Assembly (NCBI GenBank): GCA_040768925.1
Contig: JAXGLZ010000003.1
Location: 62,001-126,000 of the forward strand
Direction of reading: 5' to 3'
Source: CALNBC01 sp040768925
GTDB lineage: Bacteria; Bacillota; Clostridia; Christensenellales; CALWSW01
DNA: 64,000 bases
The first letter of the stretch is position 1, and the number at the start of each line of letters is the position of its first letter. Positions 33,218 through 41,923 of the stretch are shown piece after piece. Position numbers and translations under genes: made by a program. The notes under the pieces are model-generated. The model was not told the DNA's origin and ran no database searches. It saw only the letters and a list, made by a program, of their open reading frames with translations.

Positions 33218-34015
33218 CTACTTTCTGCCAAAAAGCTTTTTTATGGAAGAGAAGAATCCCGTTGGCTCCTTTTTAAGCTCCATGAGCGGAACATCCTCCC
33301 CCAGGATCCTGGCCACAATATTCCGATAGGCGACGCCGGCCGGCGATTCGGCCCGGATCACCACCGGCTCGCCGATGTTTGAAGAGCGGATGATGTCCGA
33401 ATCCTCCGGAACGATCCCCAAAAGGTCCACGGAAAGAATCTCAAGGGTATCGTCGATGTCGAGCATGTTCCCGGCGTCGATCATGTCTTTTCTGAGGCGG
33501 TTGATGATCAGCCGGACATAGTCGACCTCGTTCGCAAGAAGCAGGCCGATGATCCGGTCCGCGTCCCGCACCGCGGAAACTTCCGGAACGGTGACGACGA
33601 TCGCCTTGTCCGCCGCGACGATGGCGTTTTTGAAGCCGTGCTCGATTCCCGCCGGGCAGTCGATCAGAACATACTCGAACTCTTCCTTGAGATCGGCGAC
33701 AAGCTTGGTCATCTGCTCGTTGTTGACGGCCGTTTTATCCCTGGTCTGGGCCGCGGGAAGAAGATAAAGGCCTTCCGTCCGCTTGTCCTTGATCAGGGCG
33801 TTTTTCAGCTTGCAGGCGCCTTCCACAACATCCACAATGTCATAAACGATGCGGTTTTCCAGGCCGATCACAACGTCGAGGTTGCGAAGGCCGATGTCCG
33901 CGTCCACCAGGACGACCCTGTGGCCGCGCATGGCAAGGCCTGTGCCGAGATTGGCGGCAGTGGTGGTTTTTCCGACACCGCCCTTTCCCGACGTTATCAC
34001 GATAGCTTCACCCAT
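33218..34015 (-). CDS. minD: Septum site-determining ATPase MinD
   Basis: 265-residue ParA/MinD-type ATPase. The deviant Walker A GKGGVGKTT (10-18) with the signature Lys, switch region DADIGLRNLDV, and DCPAGIEHGF are all present. The C-terminal SSIKKLFGRK is the amphipathic helix that binds the membrane when ATP is bound. It recruits MinC and is cycled by MinE. Directly between minC and minE. Confidence 0.97.
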   Translation of the reverse strand: MGEAIVITSGKGGVGKTTTAANLGTGLAMRGHRVVLVDADIGLRNLDVVIGLENRIVYDIVDVVEGACKLKNALIKDKRTEGLYLLPAAQTRDKTAVNNEQMTKLVADLKEEFEYVLIDCPAGIEHGFKNAIVAADKAIVVTVPEVSAVRDADRIIGLLLANEVDYVRLIINRLRKDMIDAGNMLDIDDTLEILSVDLLGIVPEDSDIIRSSNIGEPVVIRAESPAGVAYRNIVARILGEDVPLMELKKEPTGFFSSIKKLFGRK

Positions 34016-34046
34016 TGAGTCTCTCCTTATCCTTTGTGTGCTATAA

Positions 34047-34724
34047 CTATTTAATAACGCGGCTCGCCGGGGCGATGACGATGGTATCCCCGGCCACGCG
34101 CGCGATTTCCGGATAGCTGACCTGCTGGGCGTTCTTTGGGGCGATGGCGATGATCCCGCCGATGCGCAGCTGCTGGGGCGAGAGCCGATACGCCGTCACG
34201 ACGGCGGTTTCGTCCCCCGCGGAACCGGCGTGGGCTTTTCCCCGCAAGGCCCCCATGACGGCGATGTTCCCCGTTGCCACCAGTTCCGCGCCGAAGTTGA
34301 CATCCCCGCAGACGACGATATCCCCGTCAAAATCGATCCGCTGGCCGTTTCGAACCGTTTCCCGGATGAACACCGCGGCCCCGATCTTTTTTGAAACGAC
34401 TTCGCTCTTCAGTTCGGAAACCGGCGCCGCTTCCTCACCCTTGTCCTGGGTTGTTCTGGAAAGCCTGCTTTTTTGCCTTTTCCCGCTTTCGAATTCGACG
34501 CTGAGCATGCCGAAATCCCTTTTCAGCATGCCCGCGAGCTCATTTTGCTGTTCTTCATCCAAAGAGCCGCCCACGACGTTCACATTGGCTGATCCGGCAA
34601 AAAAGCTGCGCTTCGCTTCCAGACGGTCGGAAATGGCCCTGAGCGCTTCCGAAAAATCCGCTTCGCGCGCGATCTCGATCTCAAGGCTGCTCTGTTTGCC
34701 CTTAAAGGCGACAATATCCCTCAT
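34047..34724 (-). CDS. minC: Septum formation inhibitor MinC
   Basis: 225-residue FtsZ antagonist. The N-terminal domain (~1-100, starting MRDIVAFKGKQSS) is the FtsZ-inhibiting part. After a Ser/Glu/Lys linker, the C-terminal beta-helix (~120-220) has VRNGQRIDFDGDIVVCGDVN and GALRGKAHAG, which bind MinD. ATG 34724 follows GGAGGGGAAG. The gene is 19 bases after the PBP gene, placing division-site control in the same unit as elongation genes. Confidence 0.95.
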   Translation of the reverse strand: MRDIVAFKGKQSSLEIEIAREADFSEALRAISDRLEAKRSFFAGSANVNVVGGSLDEEQQNELAGMLKRDFGMLSVEFESGKRQKSRLSRTTQDKGEEAAPVSELKSEVVSKKIGAAVFIRETVRNGQRIDFDGDIVVCGDVNFGAELVATGNIAVMGALRGKAHAGSAGDETAVVTAYRLSPQQLRIGGIIAIAPKNAQQVSYPEIARVAGDTIVIAPASRVIK

Positions 34725-34743
34725 CTTCCCCTCCGATTGTATC

Positions 34744-37233
34744 CTATGGCAGCAATTCATTGGTGCCGGTCAGGTTTTCGCTTGCGGACGCGGTCTTTCT
34801 GTCCAGATAGAACTGGATGACCTCCTGGATCGTGATATAGGCCCTTGCGCCCGCCCAGCCGTTCGGTATGCTGACCACCACGGCAATCTCGGGGTCGTCA
34901 TACGGTGCGAAAGCGATGAACCACGCGGTGTTTTCAAGGTCGATATTCTTGTCGCTGGTGGAAATCTGGGCCGAGCCGGTCTTTCCGCCGATCTGATCCC
35001 TGTATTTGTAATCGGCGAAGTACTTCGCGGCGGTTCCGCCGTCCTCCAGCGAAACGACCTCGCGCATGCCTTCTTTGATCGCGGCAAGGTTTTCTTCCGA
35101 AGCGTTCAGGTTCCAAAGCAGGCTGGGCTCGAATTCCCGGATTGCCGCGCCGTTCGCGTCGATGATGCTCTTGATCGCGGAAATTTCCAGAACATTCCCG
35201 CCGTTCACCAAAGCGGCGGCATAACGCGCGATCTCGATGGGCGTTACGGAAACCACCGCCTGGCCCATGCCGGTTCGAACGGTCTGCATCGGGTTCCAGC
35301 GCAGCTCGGAAAGGGCGCTGGAAATCTCGCTGCTCCAGCCGTTGCTGCTGGAAACGGCCTCGGCGATCCCCAGCTCCTCCCGCATGATCCGGCGGATGTC
35401 CGAACCGATCTGGGTGTTTTCATCCACCAGGCGGACAAGCTTTTCGGCGCAGGACTCCACCGTCGCTTTGTCGACCGTTCTGTCCAGCCGTTCGAGATAC
35501 CCGTTGAGCATGGTAACGATATTCTTATAAACCAGATAGGCGACGCCGGAGATGGACCCCTCGTTGTCAAACAGCACCTTCTGCCCGCCGATCTGGCCGG
35601 TGGCTTCGCCGCTGACCTCCACGCCGGTCTTCAGGTCCAGCCCCAGCCTGCGGCACCATTCGTTGATCCGGTCTATCCCCAGCCTGTTGGCGCATTCGAA
35701 AAAATAATAGTTGCAGGAATCCTTCAGCGCCTTGATCACGTTCTGGTCCTGGTGCTTGCTGATATTGGGATACACCCAGCACCGCGGCGCGCCGACCTTG
35801 CTCCCGCCCTCGGCGGTGGTGGTATAGTACCCCTGGTCGTTGATGATCTCGTCCAGCCGGACCTCCCCCTCTTCCAGGGCGGCCAGGGCGATCGCCATCT
35901 TGAACACCGAGCCCGGCGCCATTTTGGAAGCCACCGCCTTGTTGAAAAGCGGGTTGCGTTCATCGTTGAGCAGGGCGTCGTAATCCGACTGGGAAATCCC
36001 GCCGGTGAACAGGTTCAAATCATAGGAAGGGCTGTTGACGCAGGCGAGCAGCTCGCCGGTTTTGCAGTTGATGACCACCGCAGAGCCGGAATCGCAGAGG
36101 TCGATATTGGCGACGTCCTTGCCGGGGGCGGCGTTTTGATACGTTTCAAGATTCGCGGCGATGTGCGCCTCTTGATCCCGGCGGATTTCGGCGATGTTCT
36201 TTTCCAGCGCGGATTCGCAGACCTGCTGAAGCTCAAGGTCCAGGGTGAGCACAACGTCGTCCCCGTCGCTGGGGGCGGTGGTGTCCAGCACCCGGATGAT
36301 TTTCCCGCTGCTGTTGACCTCGACCCGCTGGCTGCCCTGATGCTCGGTCGTATTGCCGGTGAGGTGCTGCTCCATGGTGGATTCCACGCCGGAAATCCCC
36401 ACCGAATCCGTCGTGCTGTACCCCAGGGCGGTAAGGGCTTCGATCTGGGCTTCGGACTGCATTTTGCCCATATAGCCGATCGTGTGGGCCGCGGTGGCGC
36501 TCTTGGGATACATGCGCACCACGCTTTCGGAGGCGGACATGCCGGCAAGCTCGTCCGACCGGGTTTCGATCTTTGCGACGGTTTGTGCGGAAACGTTGTA
36601 GGCGACGGTCACGGGAATGTAGGAGCGCCAGGTGAGCAGCTGGATCTCCTGCCAGACGGAAAGGAGCTTCCTGGCGTCCTCATAGGACATTTCCTCCGGT
36701 ATCTGGTAAACCCTGCGAAGATAGTTGTAGATCTCTTCCGCCGAGCGCTGGGTTCCGACGTTCATGTTGGTGCGCCAGTTTTCCTCGCGCTTGGCCTCGG
36801 CCTCGGCGGAAAGGCCGATTCCCCAATAGAAATAAAATTCAGGCAGGGCGGCGCCGTTTTCGTCGGTCTGGCCGGGCGCCCTGCGGTAAATATTGAAGGT
36901 GTCGATGCTGGTTCCGCCGAATTCCTCGATGATTTTGATCGTTTCCCAGACGATATCCGTATCCAGGGCGCGGCCGGTTTCCGTTCTGTTGTCGGTGTTG
37001 CGGAGGAACTGGATGTTGTAGCTCTTTTCGTTATAGGCGAGCACCTGGCCGTTTCTGTCCAGGATTTTTCCCCTTTCGCCTTTGAGGACGATCGTTCTCA
37101 GCGAGCGCCCACCGGACGCGTCGCCGGTATCGCCGGCGGAAAGGGTGACGCTCCCCAGCTGAACGATCAGCACGATGAACAGCGTGGCGACGACAATGCC
37201 GAAAGCGACCAGCCTTTTGTTGACCTTTTCCAT
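34744..37233 (-). CDS. mrdA: Penicillin-binding protein 2 (elongation transpeptidase), long form
   Basis: 829-residue class B PBP that crosslinks peptidoglycan during elongation. N-terminal membrane anchor (~8-30), dimerisation/pedestal region, then the transpeptidase with SVFK (Ser442, Lys445), SCN (~505) and KTGSA (~750). The gap between SxN and KTG is about 90 residues longer than in E. coli PBP2, due to a helical insertion around 570-660 (YLERLDRTVDKATVE...). Operon neighbours mreC/mreD support an elongasome role. RodA is not in the window. ATG 37233 with AGGAG upstream. Confidence 0.92.
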   Translation of the reverse strand: MEKVNKRLVAFGIVVATLFIVLIVQLGSVTLSAGDTGDASGGRSLRTIVLKGERGKILDRNGQVLAYNEKSYNIQFLRNTDNRTETGRALDTDIVWETIKIIEEFGGTSIDTFNIYRRAPGQTDENGAALPEFYFYWGIGLSAEAEAKREENWRTNMNVGTQRSAEEIYNYLRRVYQIPEEMSYEDARKLLSVWQEIQLLTWRSYIPVTVAYNVSAQTVAKIETRSDELAGMSASESVVRMYPKSATAAHTIGYMGKMQSEAQIEALTALGYSTTDSVGISGVESTMEQHLTGNTTEHQGSQRVEVNSSGKIIRVLDTTAPSDGDDVVLTLDLELQQVCESALEKNIAEIRRDQEAHIAANLETYQNAAPGKDVANIDLCDSGSAVVINCKTGELLACVNSPSYDLNLFTGGISQSDYDALLNDERNPLFNKAVASKMAPGSVFKMAIALAALEEGEVRLDEIINDQGYYTTTAEGGSKVGAPRCWVYPNISKHQDQNVIKALKDSCNYYFFECANRLGIDRINEWCRRLGLDLKTGVEVSGEATGQIGGQKVLFDNEGSISGVAYLVYKNIVTMLNGYLERLDRTVDKATVESCAEKLVRLVDENTQIGSDIRRIMREELGIAEAVSSSNGWSSEISSALSELRWNPMQTVRTGMGQAVVSVTPIEIARYAAALVNGGNVLEISAIKSIIDANGAAIREFEPSLLWNLNASEENLAAIKEGMREVVSLEDGGTAAKYFADYKYRDQIGGKTGSAQISTSDKNIDLENTAWFIAFAPYDDPEIAVVVSIPNGWAGARAYITIQEVIQFYLDRKTASASENLTGTNELLP

Positions 37234-37269
37234 CTAAAGCTCCTAAATCGAGCCGCTAAAGCTCCGTTT

Positions 37270-37770
37270 TCATTCGTAGCGCGCCCGGCGCATCTTCGCG
37301 CTCGACGAACGCCTTTTCAGGAAATAAACCGGCGCGCAGATGAGCGCGGTCAGCGCGGCGGAAACGAGCATGGGCGTGATCGCCGAGAAGAACGCTGTTC
37401 TAACCCCAAAGGGAATGACGATCAAAACCAGCAGAATTTCCTTCACAACGCGCGCGCCGAATGCCGCGGCGGCTGAAAAAAGCCAGTTTTTCGCGTAATA
37501 CTTGCCGGAAAAAAAGCCGACGATCAGCGCCGTAAGGAAATAGGCCAAAGCCTGGGCGCCCACGGCCGGGGAAAGCAGCACGTCCATCACCAGCCCGGCG
37601 GCCGCGCCGTAAAACCCGGCGGCAGGCCCGGGGTAAACCAGGGCGATGACGGTGATCGCGGCGACGACGGTGTCCGGCCGGAAAACAACGGGCAGGTACC
37701 GCGCGATGATCACCGTCTCCAGCACGACGTTTGCCAGCAGCAGCAAAGTCCAAATCACGCCGCGCTTCAT
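37270..37770 (-). CDS. mreD: Rod shape-determining membrane protein MreD
   Basis: 166-residue membrane protein with five to six hydrophobic segments, a typical MreD length. Seen: YPGPAAGFYGAAAGLVMDVLL, the conserved Pro/Gly-rich re-entrant stretch near 50-65, and a basic C-terminus (KRRSSSAKMRRARYE). It links MreC to the membrane elongasome. Its ATG shares one base with the mreC stop (TGATG), so the two are co-translated. Confidence 0.9.
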   Translation of the reverse strand: MKRGVIWTLLLLANVVLETVIIARYLPVVFRPDTVVAAITVIALVYPGPAAGFYGAAAGLVMDVLLSPAVGAQALAYFLTALIVGFFSGKYYAKNWLFSAAAAFGARVVKEILLVLIVIPFGVRTAFFSAITPMLVSAALTALICAPVYFLKRRSSSAKMRRARYE

Positions 37771-38615
37771 CAGTCGGCCCCGACTTCGTCGATCGTGTCC
37801 AGCAGCACCATGACTTCCTCGATCTGGGAAAAATCGACCTCGGACTGGATCAGGGCGACGCGCTCCGTTCCCGTTGAGGAACGGCTGACCTCCACAACCT
37901 CGCCGATGACGATTCCCTTGGGGAAGACCCCCCCAAGGCCGCTGGTCAGCACCGTGTCCCCCGGAACGAGGTCGTTGTCATAGGGCAGGTGATACATGCC
38001 GCAGCGGGGGCCGTCAGTCTCCACATCCGAAGTGCCGCGAACAACGCCCACGTCCCTGGTGCGCTCGATCATGGCGCTCACCGCGCTGTTTGAATCGATG
38101 ATGGACTGGACCTTGGACCAGCTGCTGCCCACGTCAATCACCCGGCCCACCAGCCCCTGGGTGGAAAGAACGACCATGTCCTTCTTGATCCCCTGGCTCC
38201 TGCCCGCGTTGATCAGGAACGTGTCGAACCAATAGCTCGAACTCTTCGCGATCACCCGGGCGGTGAGCAGCTCGTATTCCGGATGGTCGCCATAATAATT
38301 CACGATCTCGCGCAGGCGCTCGTTCTCATTCTCCAGATCGCCGTTCAGGGCGATCTGCCCCTCGAGCTGGGCGACTTTTTCCTTCAGCTCCGCGTTTTCC
38401 TGCTGGAGTTTGGACCTGCCGATCAGGCTCAAAAACCAGTCGCCGATCCCCCCGGTAACGGCCGAGGCGCCGCCCTCAACCGTAGAGGCCACCGTTCCCA
38501 CCGCGTCCCCAACAAGGGTCGAACCGCCGGTAAGGGAGGTTATGATCAATATCAGCAGCAGTGTGACAGCCACCACAACGGCGGTCAGCACCGGATGTTT
38601 TTTAATAAAATGCAC
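37770..38615 (-). CDS. mreC: Rod shape-determining protein MreC
   Basis: 281 residues. An N-terminal membrane anchor (~8-28), a coiled coil (~70-110, SKLQQENAELKEKVAQLEG), then the two beta-barrel extracytoplasmic domain with LITARVI, GLVGRVIDVGSSWSKVQSI and DTVLTSGLGGVFPKGIVIG, all typical. It scaffolds the elongasome and contacts PBP2, encoded two genes downstream. A terminator separates it from mreB. Confidence 0.95.
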   Translation of the reverse strand: MHFIKKHPVLTAVVVAVTLLLILIITSLTGGSTLVGDAVGTVASTVEGGASAVTGGIGDWFLSLIGRSKLQQENAELKEKVAQLEGQIALNGDLENENERLREIVNYYGDHPEYELLTARVIAKSSSYWFDTFLINAGRSQGIKKDMVVLSTQGLVGRVIDVGSSWSKVQSIIDSNSAVSAMIERTRDVGVVRGTSDVETDGPRCGMYHLPYDNDLVPGDTVLTSGLGGVFPKGIVIGEVVEVSRSSTGTERVALIQSEVDFSQIEEVMVLLDTIDEVGAD

Positions 38616-38741
38616 GGGAAAATTCCCCCCGTCATCTGGATTTCAGCGTCTTGTGCATAGCATCGCTGATTATACCATATTTCCCTAAACATCGCAAAAC
38701 CCGCATTCATTCGTTTGCCCAAAAACTCTTTTTTGCGATTA

Positions 38742-38783
38742 AAATAAATCCGGGCCGCCGCAGCCTGTTAAAAGGCGGCCCGG
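38742..38783 (-). terminator. Terminator after mreB
   Basis: Perfect 10-bp stem CCGGGCCGCC/GGCGGCCCGG with a T-rich downstream stretch on the minus strand. Confidence 0.7.
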
Positions 38784-38815
38784 CAGCCCGAAAACGTTTT
38801 TTGTTCCCACTTGTT

Positions 38816-39856
38816 TCAGCAGTCCGCCGAAGCCCGCATCGGCAGCGCGGGCAGGCTCGGAAAGCTGATGCGCGCGTCCGTCATGCGCTCGATCGCCCTG
38901 CCCGCGCCGACCACGGCGCAAAGCTCCGGGTCGTCCGCAACGGTGACGTTCAGCCCCGTGACCTCCGCGACGCTGGCGGCGAGCCCTTCCATCCGCGCAA
39001 CGCCCCCGGTCAGGGTGATCCCGCTGTCCAGCAGGTCTCCGGCCAGCTCGGGCGGCGTATCCGAAAGGGTTTCGCTGATCGCGAGCAGGATGTTCTGAAT
39101 CATCGGCCGCACGGCAAGGCATACTTCCTTTGAGCTCACTTCGCAGGATGCCGGCAGCCCTGTGGACATGCTCCTCCCCCGGACCGTGACCGTTCTTTCC
39201 GGGGGTTCGACGGCGCAGGCCAGCTCGCACTTCACCTTTTCGGCAGTCCTTTCGCCGATGACGATGCCACGGGTCTCCCTGAGCAGCCGGATCAGGCTCT
39301 GGTCCATGGCCTTGCCGGCCGTGTTGACGGAGCGGGAGGTAACTACACCCCCGCAGGAGAGGATCGCCACATCCGCGGTGCCCGCGCCGATGTCGCAGAT
39401 CATGGAACCCCGGCACTGGTTCACGGGCAATCCCGCTCCGATGGCCGCGGCGAGGGGCTTTTCGATCAGCTTTACCCGAAAGGCCCCGGCGTTTTTAACG
39501 GCTTCCTCCATGGCGGAGGCTTCCAGCTCCGTGGCGTTGGCCGGGACGCAGACCACGGCCTGCATCCTTCGGATGAAGCTTTTGCCCATCGCCCGGTCCA
39601 CAAAATCGGCGAGCATGTCGGAGGTGAGCTTCACTTCCGAGATCACCCCGTCGCTGATCGGCGAAGACGCCGTCATTTTTCCCGGCGCTCTGCCCAGCAG
39701 TTCCAACGCCGCCGTTCCATAGCAGACCTGGCCGGTTTCCCCGACCGATGCCGCGCAGACGGACGGCTCAGAGAGCACAAGCCCCTTGCCCGCCTTGTAA
39801 ATCCTCGTGTATTCGGTGCCGGGATCTATTGCGATGCTTGTTGTAATGAGAGCCAT
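38816..39856 (-). CDS. mreB: MreB-type actin homologue
   Basis: 346-residue bacterial actin that guides cell-wall elongation. Seen: phosphate-1 loop variant AIDPGTEYTRIYKAGKGLVLSEPSV, connect-1 region SPISDGVISEVKLTSDMLADF, phosphate-2 DIGAGTADVAILS, adenosine motif LTGGVARMEGL. The loop reads DPGTEYT where most MreB proteins have DLGTANT, and the C-terminus ends in a short extra tail, so it is somewhat diverged (an Mbl-like paralogue is possible). GGAGG precedes ATG 39856. It has its own terminator before mreC. Confidence 0.88.
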   Translation of the reverse strand: MALITTSIAIDPGTEYTRIYKAGKGLVLSEPSVCAASVGETGQVCYGTAALELLGRAPGKMTASSPISDGVISEVKLTSDMLADFVDRAMGKSFIRRMQAVVCVPANATELEASAMEEAVKNAGAFRVKLIEKPLAAAIGAGLPVNQCRGSMICDIGAGTADVAILSCGGVVTSRSVNTAGKAMDQSLIRLLRETRGIVIGERTAEKVKCELACAVEPPERTVTVRGRSMSTGLPASCEVSSKEVCLAVRPMIQNILLAISETLSDTPPELAGDLLDSGITLTGGVARMEGLAASVAEVTGLNVTVADDPELCAVVGAGRAIERMTDARISFPSLPALPMRASADC

Positions 39857-39969
39857 TTATTTCCTCCTTCGCAGTCATGAGTGAATTATGCTCACCCGAC
39901 GCGAAACTATACGCCCCTTTTGAAAATATCCTTTTTGTGATAGTCTATGTATCAGGAGTTGACGATAGA

Positions 39970-40572
39970 ATGATGGAACGCATCCCGCCGCTTGTTCTCG
40001 CTTCCGCCTCCCCGAGAAGGCGTCGGCTCATGTCCATGCTGGGGCTGCCCTTTACCTGCGTCGCCAGCGGAGCCGATGAGGACATCCCCCCCTGCGCGCC
40101 GGAAGAAATGGTGCAAGAGCTCGCCCGGGTCAAGGCTTTCGCCGCTTTGCCCCTTGTTCGGAGCCCTTCCGTCATCGTCGGGGCGGACACCATCGTCCTG
40201 CTTGACGGTGAGATCATGGGCAAGCCGAAGGACGAAAAAGACGCCCGTTCCATGCTCGGGCGCCTTCAGGGGCGGACGCACGCCGTTCTGACCGGGCTCT
40301 GCGTGCTGAACAGCGAAAACGGCGACTATATTCTGGACTATGAGCGCACGGAGGTCACCTTCGCCGAAATGACGGAGGAGGAGATTTCCGGCTATGTTTC
40401 CACAGGCGAACCGATGGATAAAGCCGGGGCGTACGGGATCCAGGGGCTTTGCGCGGTTTACATCTCCCGGATTACCGGCTGTTATTACAATGTCGTCGGC
40501 CTTCCGCTTCACAGACTTGCGAAAATGCTGAAAAAATTCGGCGTTTTTTCGCCGAGAAAGGAGCCAGAATGA
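39970..40572 (+). CDS. maf: Maf family nucleoside triphosphate pyrophosphatase
   Basis: About 200 residues. Maf proteins hydrolyse dTTP/UTP or modified nucleotides to the monophosphate and are linked to septum inhibition. Seen: LASASPRRRRLM signature (~9-20), VGADTIVLLDGEIMGKP, and the C-terminal EPMDKAGAYGIQG with the catalytic Asp region. ATG 39970 chosen after GGAG; a second ATG follows directly. Divergent from mreB, and its stop overlaps the next start (ATGA). Confidence 0.92.
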   Translation: MMERIPPLVLASASPRRRRLMSMLGLPFTCVASGADEDIPPCAPEEMVQELARVKAFAALPLVRSPSVIVGADTIVLLDGEIMGKPKDEKDARSMLGRLQGRTHAVLTGLCVLNSENGDYILDYERTEVTFAEMTEEEISGYVSTGEPMDKAGAYGIQGLCAVYISRITGCYYNVVGLPLHRLAKMLKKFGVFSPRKEPE

Positions 40573-41192
40573 GCATTCTTATTACGTGTCTGGGCCATGC
40601 CTGCTTCAAGCTTGAAACACAAGGGTACTCGATCGTGATCGATCCCTATTCCGACGGTTTTCCCCCCGGCTTTTCGCCCCTGCGCGTCACCGCGAACCGG
40701 GTGCTTTGTTCCCATATGCACGGCGATCATGGCAACGTCGGCGCGGTCACACTCGCCGGCGAGGACGCGCCCTGCCCTTTTTCGATCAAAACGGTCAGCT
40801 GCCTCCACGACGACGCGGGCGGCACAAAGCGCGGGATGAACCTGATCCACGTGCTGGAATCAGGCGGCCTGAAAATCGCGCATTTTGGGGACATCGGCTG
40901 CGCGCTTGACGGCGGTCAGCTTGCGGAAATCGGCAAGCCGGACGCCGCGATGATCCCCGTGGGCGGGTATTACACCATCGGAGCAGCTGAGGCGAAAGCC
41001 CTGGCCGATCAGCTTAGCGCAAGGGTGGTCATCCCGATGCATTACCGTTCTTCCTCCTTCGGATTCCCAAACATCGGCGAGCTTTCGGAATTCACCGCGC
41101 TTTGCGAAGACGCCGTCGAATATGAAGGCAACTCGATCGAGCTTGACGAAAACACAGCCAGCCAGACCGCGGTCTTAAGATACATTCCGTAA
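40569..41192 (+). CDS. Metallo-beta-lactamase fold hydrolase (UlaG-like)
   Basis: 207-residue MBL-fold protein. LGHACFKLETQGYSIVIDPY and the metal motif SHMHGDHGN place it in the UlaG-like/'L-ascorbate 6-phosphate lactonase-like' group. A second His is in AHFGDIG and a last one in VIPMHYRSSSFG. The family hydrolyses diverse phosphorylated or lactone substrates; the specific reaction is unknown. Translationally coupled to maf by an ATGA overlap with AAAGGAG upstream, and followed by a strong terminator. Confidence 0.88.
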   Translation: MSILITCLGHACFKLETQGYSIVIDPYSDGFPPGFSPLRVTANRVLCSHMHGDHGNVGAVTLAGEDAPCPFSIKTVSCLHDDAGGTKRGMNLIHVLESGGLKIAHFGDIGCALDGGQLAEIGKPDAAMIPVGGYYTIGAAEAKALADQLSARVVIPMHYRSSSFGFPNIGELSEFTALCEDAVEYEGNSIELDENTASQTAVLRYIP

Positions 41193-41204
41193 CCGCTGAA
41201 ACCC

Positions 41205-41246
41205 ATAAAAAAAGAGCGCCCGGCTTTTCTGGGCGCTTCTTTTTTA
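41205..41246. terminator. Bidirectional terminator
   Basis: AGCGCCC (41215-41221) pairs with GGGCGCT (41231-41237), flanked by A- and T-runs, between convergent genes. Confidence 0.85.
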
Positions 41247-41253
41247 TTCCGGC

Positions 41254-41820
41254 CTATTTTTTGTATTTCTTCATCTTGACGGCGATTATCATGCCGAGGG
41301 CAAATACGCAAACAGCCACAATCGAACCGAGGATAACGAAGACCTTCAGCGGCGTGGTGAAGTGACCGCTTCCGACCGGCGGGAAACCGCTGAACATGCT
41401 GCTCGACGCGATCCAGAAAAAGAGCACCATCAGGCCCATCAGCGCGCCGATCCCCATATAGTAATATCCGGCGATATAGCCTTTTCGCTTTGCCAGCCTG
41501 AATATGGGCGCAAAGGGGCCGGTTTCGAAACCGTCCGCGTCTGTGAACGGGGTTTGCCATCCTTCGCCGCCCCCCGATTCGCCTTGGTGTCCTTCGCCGC
41601 CGTATGGGTCCTTCCCTTCGGGGTCATTCCCGCGCAGCAGCTCGTCCGTGGTCACGCCGAAAACCTGGGCGATCAGGATGATTTTGTCGAGTTCCGGAAG
41701 GGACTCCCCCGTTTCCCATTTCGATACCGCCTGGCGGGAAACGCCCAGCTTTTCACCGAGCTGCTCCTGGGACATTCCCGCGTCTTTTCTGAGATTTTGG
41801 ATGCGTTCGCCTATGTTCAA
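41254..41820 (-). CDS. XRE family regulator with C-terminal membrane domain
   Basis: 188 residues. HTH of the XRE type at ~1-65 (NIGERIQNLRKDAGMSQEQL, SRQAVSKWETGES). A Gly/Asp-rich linker (~70-95) follows, then two hydrophobic segments (~120-140 and ~160-180) and a basic tail KMKKYKK. Membrane-tethered XRE regulators of this kind often sense envelope conditions. The start is TTG 41820, eight bases after AGGAGG; upstream in-frame ATG codons have no ribosome site. No obvious target neighbour. Confidence 0.87.
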   Translation of the reverse strand: MNIGERIQNLRKDAGMSQEQLGEKLGVSRQAVSKWETGESLPELDKIILIAQVFGVTTDELLRGNDPEGKDPYGGEGHQGESGGGEGWQTPFTDADGFETGPFAPIFRLAKRKGYIAGYYYMGIGALMGLMVLFFWIASSSMFSGFPPVGSGHFTTPLKVFVILGSIVAVCVFALGMIIAVKMKKYKK

Positions 41821-41923
41821 AAACCGTTCCTCCTGTTTTCTTTGGGAACATGAAAGCATGTTTTCCGGTTGCGATCCACAAATCCACGGTTGCGTTTTGT
41901 CAACCCGCCGTTGCGAAAGGCGT

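Noticed and set aside
34144..37476. Long plus-strand open frame of about 1100 codons opposite minC and PBP2
   Set aside because: It mirrors highly conserved minus-strand genes in GC-rich sequence, has no ribosome site and no recognisable domain.
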